A stretch of 64,000 bases of DNA from Gaiellasilicea sp963850995. Its GTDB lineage: Bacteria; Actinomycetota; Thermoleophilia; Gaiellales; Gaiellaceae. A program made the position numbers and the translations under genes. The stretch covers positions 722,522-786,521 of the forward strand of contig CAWKNQ010000004.1 of the NCBI GenBank assembly GCA_963850995.1, read 5' to 3'. Shown in pieces: positions 52,473-61,911 of the stretch (position 1 is the first letter of the stretch; each line of letters begins with the position of its first letter). Below the pieces are notes generated by a model. It saw only the letters and a program-made list of their open reading frames with translations. It was not told where the DNA came from and searched no databases.

Positions 52473-53809
52473 CGGCGCTCGAGCGCGTCCAGCAGCTGCG
52501 GTCGCGCCGCGAACGCGCGACCCGCGACGACGGCGCGGACGTCCCAGCGCTCGAGCACGCGCATCACCTCGGCGTCCGTCAGCGAGCCGGTCTCGAAGCG
52601 CAGCATCGCCGTGTCGACGAGCGGGCCGGCGACGCGGCGGTCGGCGAGGAAGGGGACGATCGAGTGGTCCGAGACGACGAAGTCCTCCGGATCGGTCTCG
52701 CGCTCCAGGTACCGGGCGACCGCGACGAGCTCCGGCTCCTCGGGCACGTCGTCGAGCACGACCCGGCGTTGCTGCTGGACGTAGCCCGCGACGAGCAGCA
52801 GCGCGAGCGCGCCCAGCGCAAGGTTCCGCCACGGCAAGCCGTTCCGCGAGCGCGCCGAGCGCGATCCCGGCCGGCACGGCGAGCACGACCGGCAGCATCG
52901 AGCAGATGGTTGTAGTGGAGCGGGTGGTGGTAGGCGAGGAACGCGAGCGAGATCGCCGCCCAGGCCCACAGCGCCCAGACGGCGCCCGTCTGCCACCGCC
53001 GCGACAAGCAGGACGGAGGCGGCGAGACCGGCGACGACGAGCCACGCGAAGGGCGTCCGCCAGTTCAGGAAGGTGGCGAGCTCGTGCCACTTGTCGATCA
53101 CGTCCGGCGTGTCGCGCGCGTCGCGGTGGTAGACGACGACGCTCTCCCAGAGCTCGCCGAGGACGTCGCGGTAGGCGACGACGAGCACCGCGCCTACGAC
53201 GCCCGCCCCGCCGAGCGCCGCGACGAGCATCCGGCCGCGCCCGGATCGCTCCCAGAGCAGGAGCAGGAGGAACGGCACAACTGCGAGCACGGCGTTCGGC
53301 TTCACAGCGACCGCGAGCGCGAGCGCGGCGCCCCCGGCGGCTGCGATCCCGAGCGAGCGGCGCTCCTTCGCCTCCCAGGCGAGCCAGAAGGCGAGCAGTG
53401 AGATCCCGAGCGGCGGCAGGTCGGCGAGCACGCGGTGGGCGAAGAGCGGGAAGGGCGGCGCGACCGTCAGCAGCGCCGCAGCCGTCAATCCTGCGACCGG
53501 GCCTGCGATCGCCCGCCCGAGCAGGTAGGCCGCGAGGCACGTGAGCACCGCGAGCACCACCATCCCGATCTGGAAGCCGCGGACCGAGTCGGCGCCCGCG
53601 AGCGAGATCGCCCGCAGCAGGAGGTAGAAGACCGGCGGCTGCGGCGCGAACACGTCTGCGCCGAGCCGCTGGCCGTGCTCGAGCGCGTCCACGCTCGAGA
53701 GGTAGACGCCTTCGTCGTAGTCGGTGTCGCTGCCGACGAGACGGCCGAAGAGCAGCACCTGGGCGACGACGAGGACGGCGAGCGCCGCTCCCTCCCAGGC
53801 GGGTGTCAG
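52424..53809 (-). CDS. GT39/ArnT-like glycosyltransferase (frame slips between 52840 and 52990)
   Basis: About 461 aa with 9-11 membrane helices. The GT-C hallmark DTDYDEGVYLSSVDALEHGQ near the start has the acidic catalytic loop, then GADVFAPQPPVFYLLLRAIS and KPNAVLAVVPFLLLLLW. In the middle the true sequence is GAVWALWAWAAISLAFLAYH, LHYNHLL and MLPVVLAVPAGIALGALAE, spread over three frames that cancel out. It moves a sugar from a lipid phosphate carrier. The frame upstream of the GTG at 53758 is also conserved and begins CTG overlapping the WecB stop (CTGA). Confidence 0.75.
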   Translation of the reverse strand: MTPAWEGAALAVLVVAQVLLFGRLVGSDTDYDEGVYLSSVDALEHGQRLGADVFAPQPPVFYLLLRAISLAGADSVRGFQIGMVVLAVLTCLAAYLLGRAIAGPVAGLTAAALLTVAPPFPLFAHRVLADLPPLGISLLAFWLAWEAKERRSLGIAAAGGAALALAVAVKPNAVLAVVPFLLLLLWERSGRGRMLVAALGGAGVVGAVLVVAYRDVLGELWESVVVYHRDARDTPDVIDKWHELATFLNWRTPFAWLVVAGLAASVLLVAAVADGRRLGAVGLGGDLARVPRLPPPAPLQPSARCCRSCSPCRPGSRSARSRNGLPWRNLALGALALLLVAGYVQQQRRVVLDDVPEEPELVAVARYLERETDPEDFVVSDHSIVPFLADRRVAGPLVDTAMLRFETGSLTDAEVMRVLERWDVRAVVAGRAFAARPQLLDALERRYGAPRRVAGIPVYAE

Positions 53810-54910
53810 CCGAGCTCTCGTCGCAGCACCTCGGCCGCGCGCGGGCCCGCCGCTCCGTCCCAGAGCGGGATCTCGCGTGGCTCGCGCCGCCCGTCCAGGA
53901 GCTCAGGGATGCGGGCGATCGCGGGCGGGTCGGCGCCGAGCACGACGTTCGTCCCGAGCTCGACCGTCACCGGGCGCTCGGTCGTGTCGCGCAGCGTGAA
54001 GCAGGGGATCCCGAGCGCGGACGTCTCCTCCTGGATCCCGCCGGAGTCGGTGAGCACGAACCGCGCCTCCGCCTGGAGGCCGAGGAACGCGAGATAGCCG
54101 AGCGGCGGGCTGAGGATCACGCCCGCCCGGACGAGCGTGGCCTCGTGGCCGAGCTCGATCAGATGCCCGCGCGTTCGTGGATGGACCGGGAACACGACCG
54201 GAACGGTGGCCGCAAGGCTCGCCAGCGCCTCGACGGTCGCCTCGAGCAGCGCCGGATCGTCGACGAGCGCGGGACGGTGCAGCGTGACGAGGCCGTACTC
54301 GCGTGGCCGCAGCCCCAGCTCCTCCCAGGGCGCCTCGGCGCGCGCGGCGTCGACGTGCGCGAAGCACCGAGTCGATCATCGTGTTCCCGACGAAGTGGGC
54401 GAGCTCGAGGTCGATGCCCTCGCGCTCGAGGTTGTCGAGCGCGCTCTCGGAATGGACGAGCAGGACGCGCGAGACGTGGTCGGCGACGACGCGGTTGTGC
54501 TCCTCGGGCATCCTCCGGTCGTAGCTGCGCAGCCCGGCCTCGAGATGGGCGACCGGGATGTCGAGCTTCACCGCGGCGAGCGCGCCGGCAAGCGTCGAGT
54601 TGACGTCGCCGGGGACGACGACGAGGTCGGGGCGCCGGTCGAGCAGCACGCCCTCGATGCCGACGAGCGCCCGAGCCGTCTGCTCGGCGTGCGTGCCGGA
54701 GCCGACGCCGAGAAAGACGTCCGGCTTCGGCAGGTCGAGCTGGGCCAGGAAGACGTCCGACATCTCCGTGTCGTAGTGCTGGCCGGTGTGGACGAGGTCG
54801 ACGTCGATCTCGGGGGCGAGCTCCCGCAGCGCGCGGTGTACCGGCGCCGCCTTCATGAAGTTCGGGCGCGCGCCGACGACGAAGCAGATGCGTGCTCCCG
54901 GAGCCGCCAT
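53806..54910 (-). CDS. wecB: UDP-N-acetylglucosamine 2-epimerase (frameshift near 54365)
   Basis: Non-hydrolysing WecB-type enzyme converting UDP-GlcNAc to UDP-ManNAc. Conserved parts: CFVVGARPNFMKAAPVHRAL, DLVHTGQHYDTEMSDVFLAQ, VVPGDVNSTLAGALAAVKL, VAHLEAGLRSYDRRMPEEHN, then a break near 54365, VVFPVHPRTRG and RFVLTDSGGIQEETSALGIP with FTLRDTTERPVT. Rejoined length is about 368 aa, normal for the family. It supplies an amino sugar precursor for the polysaccharide. The one-base break is probably a sequence error. Confidence 0.9.
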
Positions 54911-54951
54911 AGCGGCGGAGCGTACAGACGCACGGGGCTAGACTCGCGGGC

Positions 54952-56065
54952 GTGCTCGCCCTGAAAGCGGTCTTCTGGCTCTCGCTGGGAGCGCTCCTCT
55001 GGACTCATCTGCTCTACCCGCTCGGCGCCGTCGCGCTCGCGCGCGTGCGTACGCGCCGCGTCCGCAAGGAGCCGATCGAGCCGGCCGTGGCCGTGATCGT
55101 CGCCGCCTACAACGAGGAGGCCGTGATCGAGCGGCGGCTCGAGAACCTGCTCGCGCTCGACTACCCGGCCGACCGCCTCGAGCTCGTCGTCACCTCGGAC
55201 GCGTCCACCGATCGCACGCACGAGCTCGTCGAGCGCAGTGCTTCCAAAGTCGGTGGCGACCGCGTTCGCCTGATCGTGAACCCGCGCGGCGGCAAGGTGG
55301 CGGCCCAGAACCGTGCCGTGCGCGAGACGAGCGGCGAGATCGTCGCCTTCTCGGACGCCAACGCGACCTGGGCGCCCGACGCGCTCCGAGCAGCTCGTCG
55401 CGAACTTCGCCGATCCCGAGGTCGCCTACGTCTGCGGCCGGCTCGTGCTCGAGACGGCCGACGGCTCCAACCGGGAGGGCCTCTACTGGCGCTACGAGCT
55501 CGTCCAGCGGGAGGCCGAGTCGCGGCTCGGCTCGATCACCGGCGGGAACGGCTCGATCTACGCGGTCCGTCGCTCCGACTACGTCGAGGTCGACCCGAAG
55601 TGGGGCCACGACCTCTCCTTGCCCTACCGGATGGTGCAGGCGGGCCGGCGGGCGGTCTACGAGCCGGAGGCGCGCGCGTTCGAGAAGCCGACGCCGTCGA
55701 ACGAGACCGAGTACCGCCGCAAGGTGCGCATGTTCGAGCACTGCTGGGAGATCACGCTGCGCGGCTCGATGCTCAAGCGCCTGCCCTTCGGCTACCTCGT
55801 CGAGGTGATCTCGCATCGGGTGCTCCGCTACGGAAGCGGGATCCTTCACCTCGCGCTGCTCGCGTCCTCGCTCGCGCTCGTCGGCGAGGGCCTCCTCTAC
55901 CAGCTCGTACTGGCGGCGCAGCTGACGCTGATCGCGGCGGCGATGGGAGGAGTCGGGATCGCGCGCTACTACGCGCTCGTCACCTGGGCGACGGTCGTCT
56001 CGCTCTGGAACTACCTCCGCCGCGGCGTTCCCGCGACGTGGGAGGCGGCGGAGGGGACGAGGTAG
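54952..56065 (+). CDS. Membrane glycosyltransferase family 2 (frameshift near 55388)
   Basis: About 371 aa: one N-terminal helix (VFWLSLGALLWTHLLYPLGA), a GT-A core with AVIVAAYNEEAVIERRLENL, LELVVTSDASTDRTHELVER, VAFSDANATWAPDAL, then a one-base break near 55388 and continuation as EQLVANFADPEVAYVCGRLV, with the Q/RxxRW-like segment (NETEYRRKVRMFEHCWEITL) and C-terminal helices. It resembles chitin- or hyaluronan-synthase-like and poly-GlcNAc transferases. GTG start. It is followed by the vapBC relic rather than another polysaccharide gene. Confidence 0.82.
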
Positions 56066-56082
56066 ACAGCGTCCGGAAGGGC

Positions 56083-56113
56083 GGATATCCAACAGCTGGC
56101 ACGTTGGATATCC
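56083..56113. promoter_or_regulatory. Inverted repeat upstream of vapB, candidate autoregulatory operator
   Basis: Arms GGATATCCAAC and GTTGGATATCC (11 bp each, exact) flank a 9-base spacer. The repeat ends seven bases before the vapB start codon, and TATCCT in its right arm could be the -10 of a leaderless transcript. VapB antitoxins, alone or with VapC, bind such palindromes to repress their own operon. Confidence 0.7.
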
Positions 56114-56120
56114 TGACGGC

Positions 56121-56370
56121 ATGAAGACGACGGTCGACATCGATCGCGCAGCTCGCCGACGAGGCGGCAGAGATTCTGGGCACGAAGACGCTCAAGGACA
56201 CGGTCAATGGGGCGCTGCAGCGAGGTCGTGAGCGCGAGAGCTTCGTCGCCAACTCGCCGAGGAGATCCTGGCCGGAACGCTCCCCGTGCCGACGCCGGAG
56301 GAAGTGGCGCGGTGCCAAGCTGCCGAAGGTCCCGTTCGACGCTCCGCTGGAGCGCGACGCCGGCAGGTGA
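56121..56370 (+). pseudogene. vapB: VapB-like antitoxin (three or more frameshifts)
   Basis: The ATG opens MKTTVDID, then in other frames come QLADEAAEILGTKTLKDTVN and GALQ, followed by QLAEEILAGTLPVPTPEEVA and KLPKVPFDAPLERDAGR ending at the TGA that overlaps the toxin's GTG. The KTTVDI strand and TLKDTVN helix are the DNA-binding ribbon-helix-helix end of VapB antitoxins; the C-terminal part wraps the toxin. About 83 aa if rejoined. The breaks at about 56147, 56235 and 56315 would abolish a full antitoxin if real. Confidence 0.65.
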
Positions 56371-56766
56371 CGCTGGTCCTCGCGGACACGAGCGTCTGGG
56401 CGCGCGAGCACCAGACGCGGTCGCGGCGCTCCTCGCCGCTGCCATCCGTGCGAACGCGCTCGCAATCGCGACTCCCCTCGCGCTCGAGCTCCTGCGCTCG
56501 GCGCGGAGCGCGGCCGCGTCTGCAGCGCGACGCGAACGCTACGACTGGCTTCGGCAGATCGAGATCTCGCGACTGCGGTCGAGCGCCGCGCACGCGACGT
56601 TCAAGCTGCACTTGCCTGGCGCGGCTATCACCGAGGACCGTCTGCCGTCGACCTGCTTGCGGCGGCAGCGGCGGAGTCCGTCGACGCCGAGCTCTGGCAC
56701 TGCGATCGCCACTTCGAGCTGATCGCCGAGGTCACGGGACAGCCGATGCGGCGGCTCGGCGAGTGA
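56367..56766 (+). pseudogene. vapC: VapC-like PIN-domain toxin (several frameshifts)
   Basis: The GTG overlapping the vapB stop begins VTLVLADTSVWAREHQT, whose aspartate is the first PIN active-site residue. Further parts are AALLAAAIRANALAIATPLA, LELLRSARSA with the conserved glutamate, RYDWLRQIEISR, and at the end CDRHFELIAEVTGQPMRRLG with the last acidic residues. About 133 aa when rejoined. PIN toxins cut RNA. At least three frame slips (about 56415, 56585 and 56660) separate these segments, so it is either dead or poorly sequenced. The stop overlaps the phosphoglycosyltransferase start. Confidence 0.65.
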
Positions 56767-57341
56767 ACCGCGCGCTCGACGTCGCCATCGCGGGGACGGG
56801 CCTCGTGCTCACGAGCCCCGTCCTCGCCGCCGCCGCGCTCGCCGTCAAGCTCGGCGACGGCGGGCCGGTCCTCTTCAAGCAGACGCGGGTCGGCAAGGAC
56901 GGCGATGACTTCGAGCTCCTGAAGCTGCGGACGATGGTCGTCGGCGCCGAGACGAAGGGCGCGGGCTATGCGGTCGACAAGGGCGACTCGCGGATCACGC
57001 GCGTCGGCCGCTTCCTCCGCCGCACGTCGATCGACGAGCTGCCGCAGCTCTGGAACGTCGTCCGCGGCGACATGAGCCTGATCGGGCCGCGACCGACGCT
57101 GCGCTACCAGGTCGAGCGCTACTCCGAGCGGCAGCGGCGCCGGCTCGACGTCCTGCCCGGGATCACCGGCTGGGCGCAGATCCACGGCCGCGCGGCTCTC
57201 TCCTGGGACGAGCGGATCGAGCTCGACGTCTGGTACGTCGAGCACCGCTCGCCGCGCACGGACCTGCTGATCCTGCTCCGCACGCCGCTCTCGCTCTTCG
57301 GCGGCACCTACAAGGGCGAGACAGGGGGTTGGAGAAGCTAG
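56763..57341 (+). CDS. Bacterial sugar transferase (undecaprenyl-phosphate sugar phosphotransferase)
   Basis: A 192-aa monotopic phosphoglycosyltransferase catalytic domain, which starts lipid-linked repeat-unit synthesis by moving a sugar phosphate to undecaprenyl phosphate. Signature: membrane re-entrant AIAGTGLVLTSPVLAAAALA, GPVLFKQTRVGKDGDDFELL, KLRTMVV, RVGRFLRRTSIDELPQLWNV, GDMSLIGPRPTL and PGITGWAQIHGR. It lacks the N-terminal WbaP/WcaJ membrane region, as do PglC-type enzymes. GTG start overlaps the vapC stop. Head of the operon with the next four genes. Confidence 0.93.
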   Translation: MNRALDVAIAGTGLVLTSPVLAAAALAVKLGDGGPVLFKQTRVGKDGDDFELLKLRTMVVGAETKGAGYAVDKGDSRITRVGRFLRRTSIDELPQLWNVVRGDMSLIGPRPTLRYQVERYSERQRRRLDVLPGITGWAQIHGRAALSWDERIELDVWYVEHRSPRTDLLILLRTPLSLFGGTYKGETGGWRS

Positions 57342-57353
57342 CAGCTGCCCCGC

Positions 57354-58358
57354 GTGACCGCCGTCCTCTTCACCTGCGCCGGGCAGCGCGTCGACATCGT
57401 CTCCGCCTTCGCGCGCGCCGGCGCGACGACGATCGCGGCCGACATCGACCCGCTGGCACCCGCGCTCTGGCACGCCGACCACCAGGCGCTCGCGCCGCGG
57501 ATCGACGACGACGGCTACGTCGCCTTCCTGCGTGCGCTCGTCGAGGAGCACGACGTGCAGCTGATCGTCCCGCTCACCGACCTCGACCACGTCAAGCTCG
57601 TCCGCGCCCGCGAGGAGCTCGGCGCGGTCGTCCTCCTCCCCTCCGAGGAGGTCGTGCGCCGGGTCGGCGACAAGTACACCGCGCACTGCTTCTTCGAGGA
57701 GCGCGGGATTCCGACGCCGCCGAGCTGGCTCCCGGGCGACGTGCCGGACGACGCGCGCTACCCATTGCTCGTGAAGGTGCGCGAGGGCTTCGGCTCGCGC
57801 CACATCCACCGCGCCCGCGACCGGGCCGAGCTCGACTTCTTCCTCCGCTACACGCCGGTCGAGTCGTTCGTGCAGACGGCGTGCGCCGGCGAGGAGTTCT
57901 CGATCGACGTCTTCTGCGACCTCGACGGGCGCTGCCTGAACGCGATCCCGCGCACGATGATCCAGTCCAAGGGCGGCGAATCGATCAAGGGGATGACGAT
58001 CCAGGACCGCGACCTGATCGAGTTCGGCGCCGAGGTGGCAGAGGCGCTCGGCCTCGTCGGCCCCGGCACGATCCAGTGCTTCCGCGAGGCGAACGGCCGC
58101 CACGAGGTCACGGACGTCAACCCGCGCTTCGGCGGCGCTTTTCCGCTGCCCCTCGCCGCAGGCAGTCGGTACCCTGAGCTGGCGCTTGCGCTCGCGAACG
58201 GCGAGCGGCCCGAGCCGACGCTCGGCGACTTCCGCGCAGGTGTGCTGATGACCCGCTTCTTCTCCCATTTGCATCTGACAGCCGGTGACGGCGGTAGCCT
58301 CGTTCCGTTCGCGGAGGAGCTTCCAGAGCCGGTCGCAGGCGAGCCCGGCGAGGCGTGA
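57354..58358 (+). CDS. ATP-grasp ligase
   Basis: A 334-aa ATP-grasp enzyme: AVLFTCAGQRVDIVSAFARA, LIVPLTDLDHVKLVRAREEL, YPLLVKVREGFGSRHIHRAR for ATP, EEFSIDVFCDLDGRCLNAIP and HEVTDVNPRFGGAFPLPLAA with the metal-site residues. It resembles PylC/CarB-like carboxylate-amine ligases. The fourth ATP-grasp in the window. It lies between the priming transferase (12-base gap) and a propeller protein gene (GTGA overlap). Confidence 0.87.
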   Translation: MTAVLFTCAGQRVDIVSAFARAGATTIAADIDPLAPALWHADHQALAPRIDDDGYVAFLRALVEEHDVQLIVPLTDLDHVKLVRAREELGAVVLLPSEEVVRRVGDKYTAHCFFEERGIPTPPSWLPGDVPDDARYPLLVKVREGFGSRHIHRARDRAELDFFLRYTPVESFVQTACAGEEFSIDVFCDLDGRCLNAIPRTMIQSKGGESIKGMTIQDRDLIEFGAEVAEALGLVGPGTIQCFREANGRHEVTDVNPRFGGAFPLPLAAGSRYPELALALANGERPEPTLGDFRAGVLMTRFFSHLHLTAGDGGSLVPFAEELPEPVAGEPGEA

Positions 58359-59760
58359 TCCGTCTCATCGCGGCAGGGGTGGCCCTCCTGGGCCTGGCAA
58401 CAGCGTGCGCGGGCGAGTCCGAGCAGACTGCTCCGCCGCCGCGGCCTGCACCCACGTACACCGCAGCCGCCAGGAAGCTCGCCCGAAGCCGCAGGCCGCG
58501 AAGGTGCTCGTCACGGTCGTCGACGGCGACACGCACCGGCGCCTGCAGGGCGCGCGGGTCGTGATCGGCAAGCGGGCCGGCTACGCCGACGCGACTGGGC
58601 TCGCGAAGGTGAAGATCAAGCGCCGGGCCGCATTGCCGGTGACGGTCTCCAAGCCCGGCTACGCGATGCGCGTCGTGCGGATGCCCTTCAAGCAGCGGCG
58701 GCAGGTGACGATCCGGCTCTACCGCAACGCGCTCCAGTGGCCGATGTACGGCGCCAATGACCGCCGCACGCAGGCGCATACCGACATCAAGCTCCGGCCG
58801 CCGTTCAAGGTCGTCTGGTCGCGTGGAGTGGGAGCGCTGATCGAGTTCCCCGCCGTCGTCAGCGGCGGCGTCGCGTACGTCGGCAACTACAAGGGCACGA
58901 TCTACGCGCTCAGCATGCGCAACGGCAAGCGGATCTGGACCTACGACCCGCCCGGCGGAAAGATGGCGTCGTCGCCCGCGGTCGTCGGCGAGGACCTCGT
59001 CGTCCACGGCATGGACGGCGTCGTGCGCGTGCTCGACCGCGGCAACGGCCGCCTCCGCTGGAGCTACCGCGTCGGCTCGCCGATCGAGTCGTCGCCGATC
59101 GTCCGCGGCGGGCTCGACTACTTCGGTGCCTGGAACGGCCGTGTCTACGCGCTCGACCTGAAGCGGCGGCAGCTCCGCTGGAGCTATCGCACGGGCTTCA
59201 AGATCACGTCGAGCGCCTCGATCGCCGGCAAGACGCTCTACATCGGCGACTACGGGGGCCAACTGCACGCGCTCTCGGCCCGCACCGGCACGCGGCGCTT
59301 CGTCCGCTCGGTCAACGGCCGCGTCTACGGCACGCCTGCGGTCGCCGCCGGCCGCGTCTTCGTCCCCTCCTCGACCGGGAACAGCCTGACCGCCTTCACG
59401 ACCTCGGGCCGCTACCTCTGGCGCGTCGGCACCGGCGGCTACGTCTACTCCTCGCCGGCGGTCTGGGCCGGCCGGGTCTTCTTCGGCTCCTACAACGGGC
59501 GCCTCTACTCGGTCTCGGCGAAGTCGGGCCGCGTGCTGTGGAGCGTCGGCGCCGGCGGCCCGGTCTCCGGCGCGGCCGTCGTCGTCGACGGCGTCGCGTA
59601 TGCGGGCTCCACGTGGGGGAAGATCACGGGCGTCGACGCGAAGAGCGGCCGCGTCGTCCTGAACTTCCCGCACGGCGAGTACGTGCCCGTGTCGGGCAAC
59701 GGCCGCCGGCTGCTGCTGCACGGCTACTCGCGGATCTGGGCGGTCGAGCCGACGGCATGA
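58355..59760 (+). CDS. Exported PQQ-like beta-propeller protein with carboxypeptidase-regulatory-like domain (frameshift near 58475)
   Basis: The GTG opens a lipoprotein signal IRLIAAGVALLGLATACAGE with a lipobox LATAC. After a proline-rich linker the frame slips near 58475 and resumes as KVLVTVVDGDTHRRLQGARV, a beta-sandwich of the carboxypeptidase-regulatory or CNA-B type. From about residue 130 on there are six or seven propeller blades, each with a GxxYALxxRNGKxxW-type repeat (TIYALSMRNGKRIWTYDPPG; RVYALDLKRRQLRWSYRTG). About 468 aa. PQQ-like propellers bind proteins or polysaccharide. It follows the ATP-grasp gene and precedes a second propeller. Confidence 0.8.
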
Positions 59761-61019
59761 AGATCTTGCTGGCGGCGCTCGCCGCGCTGATCATCCTCGC
59801 CGGCGGGGCCGCCGCCGGCTACGTCCTCTACAAGCGCGACATGGCCGCCGACGTGCGCGGCTCCTCGACCGTGGAGTTCGTCACGACCGAGGAGGAAGAG
59901 CCGCTGCCGCCGCCGCCCCCGCCGAAGCAGGCGGCGCTCGAGGTGGTCTGGCCGCTGAACGGCTACGACGCCGAGCGCCAGCGCGTCGCTCCCTTTCGGC
60001 TCGAGCCGCCCTTCAGGCGCGTGTGGACGTTCCGGGCGCGGCAGCTGCTCGAGTTCCCGCCCGCGATCGCCTACGGACGCCTCTACTTCACGAACAACTC
60101 CGGCGTGATGTTCGCGGTCAACGCGAAGACCGGGAAGCGGGCGTGGAAGAAGGCGATCGATCGCTGCGTCGCCGCCTCGCCCGCCGTCGGCGACCACACG
60201 GTCTACCAGGCGTTCATGAACCGGCCGCCGTGCAACAGCAAGGCGAAGCCCGGGCGGCTCGAGGGCGAGGTGATCGCGTTCGCGTCCGGCTTCGGGAAGA
60301 TCCGCTGGCGCACGAAGCTCGGGCCGACCGAGTCGTCGCCGCTCCTCGTCGACGGGCTCGTCGTCGTCGGCGACTGGCGCGGGCGGGTCTACGCGCTCGA
60401 CGCGAAGACGGGCCGGGTGCGCTGGACCTTCCAGGGCAAGGGCCGGATCAAGGGCGCGCTCGCCCGCTCGGGCAACCGGCTCTTCGTCGGCACCTACAGC
60501 GGCTACCTCTACGCGCTCCAGGCGCGCACGGGCAAGGTGATCTGGCGGACGCGCTCGCAGGATCGTCTCGGCGGCCGGGGGCAGTTCTACTCGACGCCGA
60601 CGGTCGCCTACGGCCGCGTCTACATCGGCTCGACCGACGGGAAGATGTACTCGTTCGGGGCCGCGAGCGGCAAGCTGCGCTGGTCGCAGGGAACCGGCGG
60701 CTTCGTCTACGCCTCCCCGGCGGTCTGGCGCAAGACCGTCTACGCCGGCTCCTACTCCGGCCGCTTCTACGCCTTCGACGCGGCAACCGGCGACGTCCGC
60801 TGGCGCTTCGACGCGGGCTCGGACATCTCCGGCTCGGCCACCGTGCTGAACGGGGTCGTCTACTTCTCGACCTTCGACGAGAAGACGTTCGCGCTCGACG
60901 CGCGCACCGGGAAGCTCCTGTGGACGTTCAGGGACGGCAAGTACGGCGGCGTCGTCGCCGACCGCGACCGCCTGTTTCTCGTCGGCCACGCGCGGGTGTA
61001 TGGGCTGGTCGAGAGGTAG
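59757..61019 (+). CDS. PQQ-like beta-propeller protein, membrane-anchored
   Basis: A 420-aa protein: an N-terminal anchor helix (LLAALAALIILAGGAAAGYV), an acidic/proline-rich linker (TTEEEEPLPPPPPPK), then seven propeller blades with motifs such as VYALDAKTGRVRWTFQGKG, LYALQARTGKVIWRTRS, FYAFDAATGDVRWRFDAG and FALDARTGKLLWTFRDG. No PQQ-binding residues were checked; such domains often act as scaffolds. The start overlaps the stop of the similar upstream gene, a tandem duplication within the polysaccharide operon. Outer-face scaffold for polymer assembly or export is a reasonable guess. Confidence 0.85.
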   Translation: MKILLAALAALIILAGGAAAGYVLYKRDMAADVRGSSTVEFVTTEEEEPLPPPPPPKQAALEVVWPLNGYDAERQRVAPFRLEPPFRRVWTFRARQLLEFPPAIAYGRLYFTNNSGVMFAVNAKTGKRAWKKAIDRCVAASPAVGDHTVYQAFMNRPPCNSKAKPGRLEGEVIAFASGFGKIRWRTKLGPTESSPLLVDGLVVVGDWRGRVYALDAKTGRVRWTFQGKGRIKGALARSGNRLFVGTYSGYLYALQARTGKVIWRTRSQDRLGGRGQFYSTPTVAYGRVYIGSTDGKMYSFGAASGKLRWSQGTGGFVYASPAVWRKTVYAGSYSGRFYAFDAATGDVRWRFDAGSDISGSATVLNGVVYFSTFDEKTFALDARTGKLLWTFRDGKYGGVVADRDRLFLVGHARVYGLVER

Positions 61020-61031
61020 AGTCACGCCCGC

Positions 61032-61911
61032 GTGAGTCGGCCGACGCCAGTCCCCGACCTCGACGCCGAGACGGGAGGTCGACCTCCGCTCCGTCTGGGA
61101 GCGGATCGCCGCGCGCTGGTGGCTGCCCGTGCTCGGGACGGTGCTCGGCCTCGTCGCGGGCTTCCTGCTCGCGCTCGGCGGCGGCAAGGTCTACGAGGCG
61201 GAGACGCTGATCGCGATGGGCCAGCCGTTCTCGCCCAACGGCGGTGCGCCCGTGCAGAGCTTCCTCACGAACGCGCGCGCGGTCTCCGAGATCGTGCGCT
61301 CGGAGTCGGCGCTCGAGAAGGCGGCCCGCGCCTCGGGCCTGCGCGTGGGAGCGCTCCGCGGCAACGTCACCTCGCAGATCGTCGGCGCCTCCGGACCGGG
61401 TGCGCGGCCGACGGGAGCGCCGCTCGTGACGATCACCGTCGTCGCCGCCCAGCCGCTGAGGGCCGAGAAGGCGGCCGACGCGCTCGGGCAGGAGGTGATC
61501 ACGCGCACGTCGGCGCAGTACGTCGACACGAAGATCGAGGCCTTCAACGACCAGCTCGGCTCGATCCAGGAGCAGCTGAACACGCTCGTGCCGCGGATCG
61601 CGCAGCTCGAGGAGGCGGTCGAGGAGCCGGGGCTCTCGTCCCTCGACAAGCTCGTGCTCGTCAGCTCGCTCGACAACGCGCAGGCGCGCCGCGGCCAGCT
61701 GCTCGATCTCCAGTCGGACGTCCAGCAGCAGCTCGCGCTCGCGGAGAACGTCGAGAAGGCACAGGTGGTCGAGCCGGCGGCCGCAGTCAGGACGACCGCG
61801 CGGAGCGGCCGCAACAGCGCGCTCGTCGGCGGGCTGATCGGGCTCTTGCTCGGCTGCGCCGCGGCCCTGCTCGCCGACCCGTTCCTCGCGCGCCGCGCCC
61901 GCACGGCCTAG
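61032..61911 (+). CDS. Wzz-like chain-length/polysaccharide co-polymerase protein (frameshift near 61072)
   Basis: GTG at 61032 opens MSRPTPVPDLDAE, then one extra base near 61072 shifts into EVDLRSVWERIAARWWLPVL, the start of the first helix (LPVLGTVLGLVAGFLLALGG). The outer domain contains ALIAMGQPFSPNGGA-type segments, a coiled coil (TSAQYVDTKIEAFNDQLGSI; LNTLVPRIAQLEEAVEE) and a second helix LVGGLIGLLLGCAAALLADP. This is the Wzz/polysaccharide co-polymerase layout without a kinase domain. About 293 aa. It would set chain length for the polymer made by the operon. It shares CTAG with the convergent gene. Confidence 0.8.
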
